Shown here piece by piece: positions 50,883 through 61,210 of a DNA stretch of 64,000 bases. The DNA is from a marine group bacterium Sva0996 bin134 (lineage in GTDB: Bacteria > Actinomycetota > Acidimicrobiia > Acidimicrobiales > Bin134). The stretch spans positions 1-64,000 of the forward strand of contig MPNQ01000008.1 of assembly GCA_002239105.1 (NCBI GenBank). Direction: 5' to 3'. A model generated the notes under the pieces. The model made no database searches, had not been told where the DNA came from, and was given only the letters and a program-made list of their open reading frames with translations. Both the position numbers and the translations under genes were made by a program. How positions within the stretch are numbered: position 1 is the stretch's first letter; each line of letters begins with the position of its first letter.

Positions 50883-53800
50883 ATGAGCAACCGGCCGCAG
50901 ATACCGGATCTGCCACACCCCCAGGGACTATACGACCCCATCAACGAGCATGACGGCTGCGGGGTTGGGTTCCTGGTGGATCTGAAGGGCCGGCCGCGCC
51001 ATGACATCGTGTCGGTCGGCTACGGCGCTCTGTGCAACCTCCAGCACCGGGGAGCGCTGGGCGCAGAGGTGAACACCGGCGACGGTGCGGGGCTGTTGAT
51101 TCAGATTCCCGATGACTTCTACCGCCAGGTGTGCGATTTCGACCTCCCCCCGGTGGGGAGCTACGCCACCGGCATCGGCTTTCTGCCCGAAAACCCCCAG
51201 GCAGCGGCCCACGCTCGGTCGGCTATGGACAACATCGCCGAACAGGAGGGGCTGACCCCGCTGGGATGGCGGGAGGTGCCCACCTGCCCCGATGAGTTGG
51301 GGGCGGGGGCGCTGGCCACCATGCCGTCGTTCTGGCAGCCGTTCTACTCCGGCGACGGTCTGGATATCGACGCTTTGATGCGGCGGGCGTACATCGTTCG
51401 CACCCGGATCCGCAACGAGGTTACCTATGAGACCGACGACCAGGCCGATGTCGGTGCACTGGGGTCCAAAGCTCGCAAGCTGACCTATGGCTACTTCGCC
51501 AGCTTGTCCAACCGGACCATCGTCTACAAGGGAATGCTCACCACACCGCAGCTCGGCGAGTTCTACTCTGATTTGAGCGACACCCGGGTGACCAGTGCCC
51601 TGGCCATGATCCACTCCCGATTCTCCACCAACACCTTCCCGTCGTGGTCGCTGGCCCATCCGTACCGATTCATCTCCCACAACGGCGAGATCAACACCGT
51701 GCAGGGCAACCGCAACTGGATGCGGACCCGAGAGGCCCTGCTGAACTCGCCCCATCTGCCCGGCGACCTGGAGCGGTTGTTCCCCGTGTGCGCCGAAGGG
51801 GTGAGCGACACTGCCAGCTTCGACCAGGTGTTGGAACTGCTTTACATGGGCGGCTATTCGCTACCCCACGCAGTGCTCATGATGATTCCCGAGCCGTGGG
51901 AGAACCATGAGTCGATGGCGCCGGAACTGCGGGCCTTCTACCGCTACTACGCCTCGCTAATGGAGCCATGGGACGGTCCGGCCGACATCGTGTTCAGCGA
52001 CGGCACCCTGATCGGTGCGGTGCTCGACCGCAACGGCCTGCGCCCCTCCCGCTACTGGGTAACCGACGACGACCTGGTGATCATGGCCTCCGAGGTGGGG
52101 GTGATGGAGGTCGACCCGGCAGCCATTGTGGAGAAGGGCCGCTTGCAGCCCGGACGAATGTTTTTGATCGACACCTCTGAGGGCCGCATCGTTCGGGACA
52201 CCGAGATCAAAGAGAAGCTGGCCTCGGCCCATCCCTACGACCAGTGGCTGGCCGACAACCAGATTGATCTAGACCACTTGGTGGAGCGCCCCCTGCCCGA
52301 GCCCGACGAGACTCCGCTGGTAGTACGCCAGCAGATGTTCGGCTACACCCACGAGGAGTTGAAGCTCCTGTTGGCCCCCATGGCCCGTGACGGCAAAGAA
52401 GCTCTGGGCTCGATGGGCACCGATACCCCGGTGGCCGTTCTGTCCAACCGGTCCCGCCTGCTGTACGACTACTTCCAGCAGCTATTCGCCCAGGTCACCA
52501 ACCCGCCGCTGGACGCCATCCGCGAGGAGATCATCACCGCCACTTGCGGCTGGCTCGGGCCCGAGGGCAACCTTCTCGACCCCCAGCCCGAGTCGTGCCG
52601 CCAGATATTCACCCCCCACCCGGTGATCACCGATCAGCAGCTGGCCAACCTGGTGGAGGTGGACGGATCCGACGGCCACGACCACTGGCACACTGAGGTG
52701 GTGCCGTGCCTGTACGCGGTGGACGACGGCGGGCCGGGATTGCGCATCGCCATCCAGCGCATCCGAGAGCAGGTCAGCCGGGCCATTGATGGGGGCAAGA
52801 ACATCATCGTGCTGTCCGACCGGGGGGCCAGCCCCGACTCGGCCCCGATCCCGTCGCTTCTGGCCACCGCGGCGGTGCATCACCATCTGATCCGGGAGAA
52901 GACCCGCACTCGGGTGGGGCTGGTGGTGGAGACCGGCGACGCCCGCGAGGTACACCACATCTGTTTGCTGCTGGCCTACGGAGCCACCGCCATCAATCCC
53001 TACCTGGCGTTCGAGACCATCGACCAGATGATCGACGAGGGGCTCTGCGGCTTCTCCCCCGACCACGACAGGGAACTGGCCCACAGCAACTACATCAAGG
53101 CCTGCGACAAGGGCGTGCTCAAGGTCATGTCCAAGATGGGCATCTCCACGGTGAAGTCGTATGTGGGGGCGCAGATCTTCGAGGCCATCGGCCTGGGACA
53201 CCCCATCATTCAGGAGTGCTTCACCGGCACGGTCAGCCGCCTCGGCGGAATCGGCTTTCCGCAACTGGCCGAAGAGGTGAGGCTGCGGCACCGCATCGCC
53301 TACCCCGAGAATCCCGATGAGCGGGCCCACCGCACCCTGGAGGGGGGAGGGGAGTACCAGTGGCGCCGAGAGGGCGAATACCACCTGTTCAACCCCGAGA
53401 CGGTTTTCAAGCTCCAGCACGCCACCCGCGAGGGCCGCTACGACATCTTCAAGCAGTACACCGGGCAGGTGAACGCCCAATCCGAGCGCCTGGCCACCCT
53501 GCGGGGGCTGTTCCGGTTCCGCACCGGGGTGCGGGAGCCCATTCCCATCGAGGAGGTGGAGCCGGTGGCCAGCATCGTCTCCCGGTTCTCCACCGGGGCT
53601 ATGTCGTACGGCTCGATCTCGGCGGAGGCCCACGAGACCCTGGCCATCGCCATGAACCGCATCGGCGGCAAGTCGAACACCGGCGAGGGGGGCGAGGATC
53701 CCCGCCGCTATGTCCCCGACCCCAATGGCGACCTGCGCCGGTCGGCCATCAAGCAGGCCGCCTCGGGCCGATTCGGGGTGACCAGCGAATACCTGGTGAA

Positions 53801-55502
53801 CAGCGACGACATCCAGATCAAGATGGCCCAGGGGGCCAAGCCGGGCGAGGGCGGCCAGCTTCCCGGCCACAAGGTGTGGCCATGGATCGCCGAGGTCCGC
53901 TATTCCACCCCCGGGGTGGGGCTCATCTCCCCGCCCCCCCACCACGACATCTACTCCATCGAGGATCTAGCCCAGCTCATCCACGACCTGAAGAACGCCA
54001 ACCCCCAAGCCCGCATCCACGTGAAGCTGGTGTCGGAGCTCGGCGTGGGCACGGTGGCCGCTGGTGTGTCCAAAGCCCACGCCGATGTGGTGCTCATCTC
54101 GGGCCACGACGGCGGCACCGGGGCCTCGCCCCTGACGTCCATCAAGCACGCTGGCACCCCATGGGAGCTGGGCTTGGCCGAGACCCAGCAGACGCTGCTG
54201 TTGAACCGGCTCCGCGACCGGATCGTGGTGCAGACCGATGGCCAGCTGAAGACCGGCCGGGACGTGATGATCGCCGCCCTTCTGGGGGCCGAAGAATTCG
54301 GGTTCGCCACCGCTCCGCTGGTGGTGGCGGGGTGCGTGATGATGAGGGTTTGCCACCTGGACACCTGTCCAGTGGGGGTGGCTACCCAGGACCCCGAGCT
54401 GCGCAAGAAGTTCACCGGCGAGCCCGAGTTCGTCATCAACTTCATGGAGTACATCGCCGAAGAAGTGCGCGAGATGCTGGCCGCGCTTGGCTTCCGCACC
54501 TTGGCCGAAGCCGTAGGCCATGTGGAGTGCCTCGATGTCAGCGACGCGGTGGATCACTGGAAGGCCTCCGGGCTTGACCTGTCTCCCATCCTTTACGCCC
54601 CCGAGATTGATCCTGGGGACGACCGGCACTGCACGCAACCCCAGGACCACGGCCTCGACCGCGCCCTCGACCAGCAGCTCATCTTGATGGCCGAGTCCGC
54701 CTTGGAAGACGGCCTCCCGGTGGAGATAGAACTCCCAATCGGCAACGTGAACCGGACGGTGGGCACCATGCTGGGCTTCAACGTCACCACCAAGTGGGGG
54801 GCCGACGGTCTGCCCGACGACACAATCCGAATCAATTTCGCCGGGTCGGCCGGCAACAGCTTCGGAGCGTTTCTGCCCCGGGGCATCACCATGAAGCTGA
54901 CCGGCGACGCCAACGACTACGTGGGTAAGGGCCTGTCGGGCGGTCGCATCATCGTGACCACCTTCCCTCAGGCCCGATTCGCTCCCGAGGACAACGTGAT
55001 CGCCGGCAACGTGATCGGGTACGGCGCCACCGGCGGCGAGCTGTTCTTGCGAGGGCTGGTGGGGGAGCGGTTCTGCGTCCGCAATTCCGGGGCGGTCGCA
55101 GTGGTAGAGGGCGTGGGCGACCACGGCTGCGAGTACATGACCGGGGGGCGGGCCGTGGTGCTCGGCCCCACCGGGCGAAACTTCGGCGCGGGCATGTCGG
55201 GCGGCGTCGCCTTCGTGTACGACCCCGATGAAGTGTTCCCCTCCAAGGTAAATCGGGAGATGGTAGACCTCGAGACTTTGGACGACGGCGACCGGGAGTG
55301 GTTGCGAGACCGAATAAGCCAGCACATGGTGTACACCGATTCGACGGTGGCCGAGCGCATTCTGGCCAACTGGACTACCGAGGCCGACCGGTTCATAAAG
55401 GTAATGCCCACCGACTACAAGCGGGTGTTGGCGGCGTTGGACGAGGCCGAGCGGACCGGGACCGACGCTGGTGCAGCCATCATGGCGGCCGCTCATGGGT
55501 GA
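50883..55502 (+). CDS. gltB: Glutamate synthase large subunit
   Basis: 1539 residues from ATG 50883 with GGAAAGGA upstream. The class-II amidotransferase nucleophile is Cys26 ([13 protein letters not shown]), so 25 residues are cleaved off. Then the central domain, FMN-synthase domain ([40 protein letters not shown]) and the 3Fe-4S cysteines C1151, C1157, C1162 ([17 protein letters not shown]). The C-terminal beta-helix domain ([20 protein letters not shown]) is complete. With GltD it makes glutamate from glutamine and 2-oxoglutarate using NADPH. The gene is followed by gltD, overlapping by 8 bp. TAAAAT at 50814-50819 may be its -10. Confidence 0.98.
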   Translation: MSNRPQIPDLPHPQGLYDPINEHDGCGVGFLVDLKGRPRHDIVSVGYGALCNLQHRGALGAEVNTGDGAGLLIQIPDDFYRQVCDFDLPPVGSYATGIGFLPENPQAAAHARSAMDNIAEQEGLTPLGWREVPTCPDELGAGALATMPSFWQPFYSGDGLDIDALMRRAYIVRTRIRNEVTYETDDQADVGALGSKARKLTYGYFASLSNRTIVYKGMLTTPQLGEFYSDLSDTRVTSALAMIHSRFSTNTFPSWSLAHPYRFISHNGEINTVQGNRNWMRTREALLNSPHLPGDLERLFPVCAEGVSDTASFDQVLELLYMGGYSLPHAVLMMIPEPWENHESMAPELRAFYRYYASLMEPWDGPADIVFSDGTLIGAVLDRNGLRPSRYWVTDDDLVIMASEVGVMEVDPAAIVEKGRLQPGRMFLIDTSEGRIVRDTEIKEKLASAHPYDQWLADNQIDLDHLVERPLPEPDETPLVVRQQMFGYTHEELKLLLAPMARDGKEALGSMGTDTPVAVLSNRSRLLYDYFQQLFAQVTNPPLDAIREEIITATCGWLGPEGNLLDPQPESCRQIFTPHPVITDQQLANLVEVDGSDGHDHWHTEVVPCLYAVDDGGPGLRIAIQRIREQVSRAIDGGKNIIVLSDRGASPDSAPIPSLLATAAVHHHLIREKTRTRVGLVVETGDAREVHHICLLLAYGATAINPYLAFETIDQMIDEGLCGFSPDHDRELAHSNYIKACDKGVLKVMSKMGISTVKSYVGAQIFEAIGLGHPIIQECFTGTVSRLGGIGFPQLAEEVRLRHRIAYPENPDERAHRTLEGGGEYQWRREGEYHLFNPETVFKLQHATREGRYDIFKQYTGQVNAQSERLATLRGLFRFRTGVREPIPIEEVEPVASIVSRFSTGAMSYGSISAEAHETLAIAMNRIGGKSNTGEGGEDPRRYVPDPNGDLRRSAIKQAASGRFGVTSEYLVNSDDIQIKMAQGAKPGEGGQLPGHKVWPWIAEVRYSTPGVGLISPPPHHDIYSIEDLAQLIHDLKNANPQARIHVKLVSELGVGTVAAGVSKAHADVVLISGHDGGTGASPLTSIKHAGTPWELGLAETQQTLLLNRLRDRIVVQTDGQLKTGRDVMIAALLGAEEFGFATAPLVVAGCVMMRVCHLDTCPVGVATQDPELRKKFTGEPEFVINFMEYIAEEVREMLAALGFRTLAEAVGHVECLDVSDAVDHWKASGLDLSPILYAPEIDPGDDRHCTQPQDHGLDRALDQQLILMAESALEDGLPVEIELPIGNVNRTVGTMLGFNVTTKWGADGLPDDTIRINFAGSAGNSFGAFLPRGITMKLTGDANDYVGKGLSGGRIIVTTFPQARFAPEDNVIAGNVIGYGATGGELFLRGLVGERFCVRNSGAVAVVEGVGDHGCEYMTGGRAVVLGPTGRNFGAGMSGGVAFVYDPDEVFPSKVNREMVDLETLDDGDREWLRDRISQHMVYTDSTVAERILANWTTEADRFIKVMPTDYKRVLAALDEAERTGTDAGAAIMAAAHG

Positions 55503-56955
55503 CGTCCGGGGGTTCATCAAGCACGGTCGGGAACTCCCGACGCGGCGGGCAGTGCCGGTCAGGATCAAAGACTGGCATGAGGTCTACAAGGACTTCGATG
55601 CCGAGTTGGTGCGTACCCAGGCGTCTCGCTGCATGGACTGCGGTATCCCGTTTTGCAACAACGGCTGCCCCTTGGGCAATCTGATCCCCGACTGGAACGA
55701 TCTCGTCTACCGAGACCACTGGCGGGAGGCCATCGAGCGGCTGCATGCCACCAACAACTTTCCCGAGTTCACTGGCCGGCTGTGCCCCGCTCCGTGCGAG
55801 GCGGCTTGCGTTTTGGGCATCAATGAAGACCCGGTGACCATCAAGCAGGTTGAGGTGGAGATCGTGGACCGGGCCTGGGAAGAGGGATGGATCACCCCGG
55901 TGGTGTGCGACGACCGCACCGGCCGATCGGTGGCGGTGGTGGGGTCGGGGCCGGCCGGGCTGGCCGCCGCTCAGCAGCTCACGCGGGCGGGTCACGACGT
56001 GGTGGTGTTCGAGCGGGCTGACCGAATCGGCGGCCTGTTGCGCTACGGGATTCCCGAGTTCAAGATGGAAAAGCGCCACCTCGACCGCCGGTTGGCCCAG
56101 ATGGAGGCTGAAGGCACGGTGTTCAAGGCTGGGGTGAATGTAGGGGTCGATATCAGCGCTGCTGAGCTCACCGATCAATACGACGCGGTGGTGTTGGCGG
56201 GCGGGGCTACCCAGTGGCGAGACCTGCCCATTCCCGGCCGGGAGCTCGAGGGCATCTACCAGGCGATGGAGTACCTGCCTCCGTCTAACCGGGTGCAGGA
56301 AGGCGACTTGGACGAGCACCCCTTCTCAGCCGCTGGCAAGCACGTCATCATCATCGGCGGGGGCGATACCGGCGCCGACTGCCTAGGCACCGCGCACCGC
56401 CACGGGGCGGCGTCCATCCACCAGTTCGAGATATTGCCCCGGCCCCCTGATGAGCGGGCCGACGCTACCCCGTGGCCTACATGGCCGCTCATGTACCGGT
56501 CATCGTCGGCCCACGAGGAGGGCGGCACCCAGATATACGCCATCAACACTGTGGAGTTCACCGGATCGGGCGGCAAGGTGGAGGCGCTGCGCACGATCGA
56601 TGTTCGGCAGTCGTTCGAGGGTGGGCGCATGAGCTTCGATCCCATCGAGGGAACCGAGCGGGAGTTTCAAGCCGACTTGGTGCTCTTGGCCCTGGGGTTC
56701 ACCGGCCCTGAAACCGGAGGCCTGCTTGATGACCTGGGGGTGGGGATCACCGACCGGGGAAACGTGGCCCGCGAGGACAACTGGATGAGCACCGTGCCCG
56801 GTGTATTCGTGGCCGGCGACATCGGCCGAGGCCAGAGCCTCATCGTGTGGGCCATCGCCGAAGGCCGGGCCTGCGCGGCGGCCGTCGACCAGTACCTGAC
56901 CGGCGACACGCTCTTGCCCACCCCTCTTGTGCCCACCGCCCAGCAGCTTCGCTAG
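55495..56955 (+). CDS. gltD: Glutamate synthase small subunit
   Basis: 486 residues from ATG 55495, overlapping gltB by 8 bp. N-terminal 4Fe-4S cysteines C46, C49, C54, C58 ([18 protein letters not shown]) with further [17 protein letters not shown] site [45 protein letters not shown] site [20 protein letters not shown]; final FAD motif [20 protein letters not shown]. It feeds electrons from NADPH to GltB. The stop is 3 bp from that of the convergent hydrolase. Confidence 0.97.
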   Translation: MGDVRGFIKHGRELPTRRAVPVRIKDWHEVYKDFDAELVRTQASRCMDCGIPFCNNGCPLGNLIPDWNDLVYRDHWREAIERLHATNNFPEFTGRLCPAPCEAACVLGINEDPVTIKQVEVEIVDRAWEEGWITPVVCDDRTGRSVAVVGSGPAGLAAAQQLTRAGHDVVVFERADRIGGLLRYGIPEFKMEKRHLDRRLAQMEAEGTVFKAGVNVGVDISAAELTDQYDAVVLAGGATQWRDLPIPGRELEGIYQAMEYLPPSNRVQEGDLDEHPFSAAGKHVIIIGGGDTGADCLGTAHRHGAASIHQFEILPRPPDERADATPWPTWPLMYRSSSAHEEGGTQIYAINTVEFTGSGGKVEALRTIDVRQSFEGGRMSFDPIEGTEREFQADLVLLALGFTGPETGGLLDDLGVGITDRGNVAREDNWMSTVPGVFVAGDIGRGQSLIVWAIAEGRACAAAVDQYLTGDTLLPTPLVPTAQQLR

Positions 56956-56957
56956 CT

Positions 56958-57650
56958 CTAAAAGGGACGGGCGTCGAGGAAATCTAGGGCGGCGTCTATG
57001 AAGTCGAAGGACTTGGGGGTGGCGAAGTGGTCGACGCCTTTGAGGACGACGAGGCGGGCGTCGGGGAGGGCTTCGACCAGTTGGTCGGCGGGATAGGCGA
57101 AGTCTTTATCGCCCACCACCACCAAGACGGGTACGGCAACTTGGCCCAGGCAGTCGGTGTCGAAGGCGGTGCGGCTGGCCATCAGGGCGGCTAGGGCCTC
57201 CCGGTCGGCTTCGGGATCGTCGGCCAGGGTGGAGAAGTGGAGAGACTCGGGATTTTCGGGGTCGGGTTCCCCGGTAACCGCGTGCAAGATCATGCGGCTG
57301 TGGGCCTCATCTCGCTCGAAGAGGTTCTTGCCCACCCCTGACACCACCAGCTTGTGAAACCTACCCGGCGTCTTCGAGGCGACGGACAGCAGGGTGTAGG
57401 CCCCCAGCGAGAACCCGATGGCGTCGATGGATTCTTCAGGGAAGTGGTCGATCACATGCTGTTCGAAATCGGCGTATCCCCCGGGATGGTGGGGTTTGGG
57501 GGCAGCGCCATGGCCCATCAAGTCGATCCCGATCACCTCGCGGCCAGCATCGGCCAGAAGGTCGAACCAGGCGTTGTCTCCCCAGGTTCGCCGGGCCGAA
57601 CCGGCCAGTCCATGCAGCAATGCGACAGCAGGTCCGCTCACGGCGCTCAC
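56958..57650 (-). CDS. Alpha/beta-hydrolase
   Basis: 230 residues. Oxyanion segment VALLHGLAGSARRTW, nucleophile AIGFSLGAYTLLSV (Ser in G-x-S-x-G), Asp in VVVGDKDFAYPA and His in KGVDHFATPKSF, a full triad with a small cap. The compact size suits the BioH/YbgF-like hydrolases; the substrate is unknown. The start lies about 40 nt downstream of the terminator-like stem of the candidate RNA at 57690-57962, so the gene could either be separate or be read through from that promoter. Confidence 0.85.
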   Translation of the reverse strand: MSAVSGPAVALLHGLAGSARRTWGDNAWFDLLADAGREVIGIDLMGHGAAPKPHHPGGYADFEQHVIDHFPEESIDAIGFSLGAYTLLSVASKTPGRFHKLVVSGVGKNLFERDEAHSRMILHAVTGEPDPENPESLHFSTLADDPEADREALAALMASRTAFDTDCLGQVAVPVLVVVGDKDFAYPADQLVEALPDARLVVLKGVDHFATPKSFDFIDAALDFLDARPF

Positions 57651-57689
57651 CCTACATAGGCCTGGTAGGGCAATAGCGAAGCACCGCAG

Positions 57690-57962
57690 AAAACAAGGAG
57701 GCCCCGAGTAGCCTCCCGGCCGAAACCGGTCGACTTCTCGGGGCCGTCCCGTTCAGTCCCGGATCCTCAGCGGGCTTGCGCCCCCCGGTTCCCCGGTCCC
57801 TATCTCCCAGTTCCTCGCGGCACCTGGCCTCTTTCCGGAGCCTCGGCTTTCGGTGGTGCCACCGACTTCCTCGGCCCGTTCCAGCGGCCCTGCGGAACTC
57901 TGTCGAACCCTTGCCCTTTCGGGCTCCTGTCCTTCAGCTAACTCCGCTTGTCTCTGGTAGGT
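57690..57962 (-). ncRNA. Candidate structured RNA, unidentified
   Basis: About 270 nt without plausible protein sequence, downstream of a good minus-strand promoter (57969-57996). Three hairpins carry GNRA tetraloops on the minus strand: GCCC-GAAA-GGGC (57913-57924), CCGG-GGAA-CCGG (57785-57796) and GGGC-GCAA-GCCC (57772-57783); a CGGTGG/CCACCG stem (about 57851-57864) adds a fourth. The 3' end has a 9-bp stem GGCCCCGAG/CTCGGGGCC (57700-57708 with 57737-57745) followed by CCTTGTTTTC, terminator-like. I looked for RNase P, tmRNA, SRP, 6S and common riboswitch motifs and found none. It may be a stand-alone RNA or a leader controlling the hydrolase. Confidence 0.5.
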
Positions 57963-57968
57963 GGGCAT

Positions 57969-57996
57969 ACCATAGCGCGGTATAAAGCCAGGTCAA
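57969..57996 (-). promoter_or_regulatory. Sigma-70-type promoter of the candidate RNA
   Basis: On the minus strand TTGACC (57996-57991), 16 bp, TATGGT (57974-57969); predicted start near 57961-57963. An A/T-rich tract (57997-58012, reading TTTTTCTTTT on the minus strand) precedes the -35 and could serve as an UP element. CACAG-N12-CTGTG (58013-58034) lies just upstream. Confidence 0.5.
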
Positions 57997-58103
57997 GGGG
58001 AAAAGAAAAATCCACAGGGTTTTCCACTGCTGTGAGTAGAAATCCCCAGGATACCCAAAATTAACCACAGAAATCAGGCTGCAATCGGCCCCGAATCAAC
58101 CCT
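57997..58103. other. AT-rich spacer upstream of the RNA promoter
   Basis: No gene. It contains three sites loosely resembling DnaA boxes (AAATCCACA 58008, TTTTCCACT 58020, TTAACCACA 58061) that are too imperfect to call an origin, and the inverted repeat CACAG-N12-CTGTG. Most simply it is promoter-upstream sequence. Confidence 0.35.
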
Positions 58104-58859
58104 TCAAGACCAAACTCCGCGCGCCATGAGGACCTCGCGCAACACGGTGGGACGATCAGTCATGATCCCGTCCACACCGAGATCCAGCAGCCGATGCATC
58201 TCGCCGGCCTCGTCGATAGTCCAAACATGCACTGCCAGCCCTTGGGCATGAGCGGCGTCTACAAACCGCTGATGTACCACCGGCACGCCCTTGGCCTTGG
58301 GCGGCACCTGGGCACAAGCCCCGGCTTTGATCCGAATTGGCAACCCGGTGGACGCAGCCTGAAGCTGGCCCACCGCCTTGGGGCTGAGGCCCGTGCACAG
58401 CCGGGGTCCTCCCAGCCGCCGGGCGGTGGCCAACCGGCGACCGGAGAACGAACCGACGCAAACCCGATCGATGGCGTCGGCCCTCTTCAAGGCGTCGATC
58501 AGGGGCACGGTGGCCTGGTCGTGTTTGGGATCGACAGCGATCCGAACGTCGGGCCAGGCGCCCAGCAGCTCATCAAAGCGGGGAATGGCCTGCCCGCCGC
58601 CCACCCTAACCGTCTCCAAGTCGCGCCAGGCGAGGTCGCCAATGGCCTCGGGCCGTCCGCTAAGCCGCTGCAACCCCTCGTCGTGGAACGCCACCAGCAC
58701 CCCGTCGCGCGTGGCGTGCACATCGGTCTCCACATAGCGGTAGCCGAGGCCGATGGCCGAGGCGAATGCGGCCATCGTGTTCTCTGGCCCCTCCGCAGCC
58801 CCACCCCGGTGGGCGATGGGAATCGGACCGTCATGGTCTAGATACGGCCAAGGGGACAC
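58104..58859 (-). CDS. Glycerophosphodiester phosphodiesterase family protein
   Basis: 251 residues from GTG 58859 (VSPWPYLDHDGPIPIAHRGG); further upstream the frame is not coding. GDPD catalytic residues: IPIAHRGGAAEGPENTMAAF (His-Arg, Glu-Asn-Thr), GYRYVETDVHATRDGVLVAF (Glu-x-Asp-Val) and HDEGLQRLSG (second His). C-terminal HVWTIDEAGEMHRLLDLGVD and GIMTDRPTVL (T-D-x-P) complete the TIM barrel. No signal peptide, so cytosolic; it hydrolyses glycerophosphodiesters to glycerol-3-phosphate and alcohol. It is divergent from the SirB1-like gene by 7 bp. Confidence 0.93.
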   Translation of the reverse strand: MSPWPYLDHDGPIPIAHRGGAAEGPENTMAAFASAIGLGYRYVETDVHATRDGVLVAFHDEGLQRLSGRPEAIGDLAWRDLETVRVGGGQAIPRFDELLGAWPDVRIAVDPKHDQATVPLIDALKRADAIDRVCVGSFSGRRLATARRLGGPRLCTGLSPKAVGQLQAASTGLPIRIKAGACAQVPPKAKGVPVVHQRFVDAAHAQGLAVHVWTIDEAGEMHRLLDLGVDGIMTDRPTVLREVLMARGVWS

Positions 58860-58866
58860 CGCGCCA

Positions 58867-59682
58867 ATGCTAATTGCCAGGGTAGATTCATTGACTGTGG
58901 ATTGGGAGCCTGCCGAAAAGTTCGGCCAATTGCTTGGGCGCGGTGATTTCGCCCTCCACGAGGGTGCGCTTTGCATCGCTGCCCTCGGTAGCCCCGAGAT
59001 GGACTTCGCGGCCGAGGTCGGAAGGCTGGATGCGCTGGCCGACCAGTGCGACCGCCCCAGTCGAGACCAAATGCTCCACACCTTGTTCAGCGATCTGGGA
59101 TTCCACGGCAACCGGGCCGACTACTACGACCCCCGTAACTCGTTTCTGAATGAAGTCATGCGCCGACGCACCGGCATCCCGATCAGCCTCGGGGTGCTCA
59201 CAATCGCCATCGGGCAACGCACGGGCTACGAGTTCGAGGGCATAGGTCTGCCCGGCCACTTCCTGCTTCGGGATCGAAACGACCCCGAAGTCTTCATAGA
59301 CGTCTTCGCCGGGGGTGCATTGCTTGATGCCCAGGGCTGCGAAGAGCTGTTCCACCAGATCACCGGAGGAAATAAGGGGTTCCACCCCGCATTTCTGGCC
59401 CCGGTGGAGCATTCCTCAATCATGGAGAGGATGCTGGGAAACCTCCGGGCCATCTACGCGCAGAGCAAGGATTACGCCAACCTCGAATGGGTACTGGAAC
59501 TGCGTATGATGTGTCCTGCGGTCCCAGCCGACGAGGCCAAGCAGCTCGGGCTGATCAACATGGAGCGGGGCCGGTTCGATGAGGCCGCCCGTCGGTTCGA
59601 GGCGCTGGCCCAGACGGCCGAGAACGACGACGAGGAGCAGTTCCAGAGGTTGGCCACGCTGGCCCGCGCCCGCATGAACTAG
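58867..59682 (+). CDS. SirB1-like transglutaminase-family protein with TPR tail
   Basis: 271 residues from ATG 58867; the start is 7 bp from that of the divergent GDPD gene, and GTG 58897 is an alternative. The transglutaminase-like SirB1 core is clear: YYDPRNSFLNEVMRRRTGIP, ISLGVLTIAIGQRTGYEFEG, IGLPGHFLLRDR (conserved G-x-P-G-H-F) and FIDVFAGGALLDAQGCEELF. The C-terminus forms TPR-like helices (RMLGNLRAIYAQSKDYANLE; KQLGLINMERGRFDEAARRF). The true activity of the family (UPF0162) is unknown; the usual transglutaminase Cys is not evident in the visible motifs. Confidence 0.85.
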   Translation: MLIARVDSLTVDWEPAEKFGQLLGRGDFALHEGALCIAALGSPEMDFAAEVGRLDALADQCDRPSRDQMLHTLFSDLGFHGNRADYYDPRNSFLNEVMRRRTGIPISLGVLTIAIGQRTGYEFEGIGLPGHFLLRDRNDPEVFIDVFAGGALLDAQGCEELFHQITGGNKGFHPAFLAPVEHSSIMERMLGNLRAIYAQSKDYANLEWVLELRMMCPAVPADEAKQLGLINMERGRFDEAARRFEALAQTAENDDEEQFQRLATLARARMN

Positions 59683-59772
59683 TGGTCCTTCGCTGAGCTC
59701 GAGTCGAATCACCGATGCAGAGGCCCGCTTAGACCGCGACACTGGGCTGATCGGGCGGTAGCGTTAAACCTC

Positions 59773-61191
59773 GTGCCCCGGCGTACCAAGATCATTGCCA
59801 CCATTGGCCCGGCATCGGAATCGCCAGAGGCGCTGCGGACCATGGTGGACGCGGGCATGGACGTAGCCCGTATCGGGCTGGCTCATGGAACGCTGGAAGA
59901 AGCACTGGGTCGGATGCATCGAGTGCGCCAAGTGGCTCAAGAAGCCGGCCGGCGGGTCGGTGTTCTAGTGGATCTGCCCGGACCGAAGGTTCGCACGGCC
60001 AGCTTCGGCTCCGACGGCGCGGAGCTGCTGGCCGACACCGAGGTGGAGATCAGGGTGGGGGATGCCAAGAGCACCGCCGAATTAGTGGAGGTGGACTACG
60101 ACAACCTCTTCCACGACATCGCGGTGGGCGACCAAGTGGCCCTGGGCGATGGCCAAGTGCTGTTGCAGGTGGTCGACATTGCCTCTGACAGGGCCACCGG
60201 TTTGGTACTCCATGGCGACGTGATCCACGGACGGCCTGGTTTTCGCATCCCGTCTGACCGGCTCAGCATGTCCACACCGACACCGGAAGACCTGCGGAAT
60301 CTGGACGCGTTCGTCAGCGAGTCGGTGGATATGGTGGCCGTCTCATTTGTGAGGTCGGGCGACGACATCCGCCGGGTGAACGTGGAGCCCCATCCCGATG
60401 GTCCGCTGGTGATAGCCAAGATCGAGACCCAAGCGGCCGTCCAGAATCTGGAGGACATCATCGAAGCCTCGGCTGGCATCATGGTGGCCCGCGGCGACCT
60501 GGGCACCGAGTGCCTCATGGAGGAGACCCCGCATCTTCAAAAGCGGATCATCCGGGAATGCATTGCTGGCGGTTTGCCGGTGATCACTGCCACCCAGATG
60601 CTGGATTCCATGGTCCAAGCTTCGACCCCTACTCGAGCCGAGGTATCCGATGTCGCCAACGCGGTGTTCGACGGGACCAGCGCAGTCATGCTGTCGGCCG
60701 AGACCGCCATCGGCGCCCACCCGGCGGCCACTGTGGCCACCATGGCCCGAATCGCCCAGCGGGCCGATGAGGAGTTCGACTATGTCCGCTGGGGGGAGAA
60801 CATCCGCCGTTTGCGCATGACCGATGCCGACGCCCCCACCTCAGTAACAGACGCCATGACCGGCGCTGCGGCTACCGCGGCCAACGAGCTAAACCTGGCG
60901 GCCATCATCTGCATCTCGGCCTCGGGTTTCACGGTGCGTTCAATGGCTCGATTCCGCCCTCAGGCGGCCATCTTGGGGTTCAGCACGTCGGAGCGCACCG
61001 TTCAGCAACTGACGCTGAGCTGGGGGGTCACCCCGATGCTGGCCCATGAGAAGGGCAGTTACGAAGACCGAGTGGCCGAAGCTCTGAACCAGGCCAAAGA
61101 AGCAGGCCATGTTGTGCCCGGCGATGTGGCGGCGGTGGTAGCCGGTATGACCGAGGCCACCGACGTGCTGCGCTTGGTACGCATCAACTGA
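59773..61191 (+). CDS. pyk: Pyruvate kinase
   Basis: 472 residues from GTG 59773. Catalytic parts: TKIIATIGPASESPEALRTM, LVIAKIETQAAVQNLEDI (catalytic Lys), AGIMVARGDLGTECLMEE, VITATQMLDSMVQASTPTRA and EVSDVANAVFDGTSAVMLSA. Monovalent-cation site is altered: RIGLAHG (33-39) replaces R-x-N-x-S-H-G, DLPGPKVRT has Leu68/Pro69 and Lys72 in place of Thr/Lys and Glu, the pattern of K+-independent pyruvate kinases. It transfers phosphate from PEP to ADP in glycolysis. Position 279 or so (STPTRAE) has Thr for the usual Arg. The DUF3151 gene follows 19 bp downstream. Confidence 0.95.
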   Translation: MPRRTKIIATIGPASESPEALRTMVDAGMDVARIGLAHGTLEEALGRMHRVRQVAQEAGRRVGVLVDLPGPKVRTASFGSDGAELLADTEVEIRVGDAKSTAELVEVDYDNLFHDIAVGDQVALGDGQVLLQVVDIASDRATGLVLHGDVIHGRPGFRIPSDRLSMSTPTPEDLRNLDAFVSESVDMVAVSFVRSGDDIRRVNVEPHPDGPLVIAKIETQAAVQNLEDIIEASAGIMVARGDLGTECLMEETPHLQKRIIRECIAGGLPVITATQMLDSMVQASTPTRAEVSDVANAVFDGTSAVMLSAETAIGAHPAATVATMARIAQRADEEFDYVRWGENIRRLRMTDADAPTSVTDAMTGAAATAANELNLAAIICISASGFTVRSMARFRPQAAILGFSTSERTVQQLTLSWGVTPMLAHEKGSYEDRVAEALNQAKEAGHVVPGDVAAVVAGMTEATDVLRLVRIN

Positions 61192-61210
61192 CCGTAGAAG
61201 GATTGCGGCC

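Noticed and set aside
52482..53945. Long open frames antisense to gltB, such as 487 codons on the minus strand
   Set aside because: High-GC codon bias opens the antisense frame; GltB motifs on the plus strand are complete.
57690..57962. RNase P RNA or tmRNA
   Set aside because: The invariant GAGGAAAGTCC and ACAGAA elements of RNase P and the tRNA-like ends of tmRNA are absent; GAGGAAGTC alone is not enough.
57753..57968. A 71-codon minus-strand frame
   Set aside because: Charged low-complexity peptide produced by GA-rich hairpins; promoter and hairpin layout favour RNA.
58008..58069. DnaA-box-like sites suggesting a replication origin
   Set aside because: Only one of three sites matches 8 of 9 bases of TTATCCACA, the others 7 of 9, and no dnaA, dnaN or rpmH lies near. 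More likely promoter-upstream sequence.
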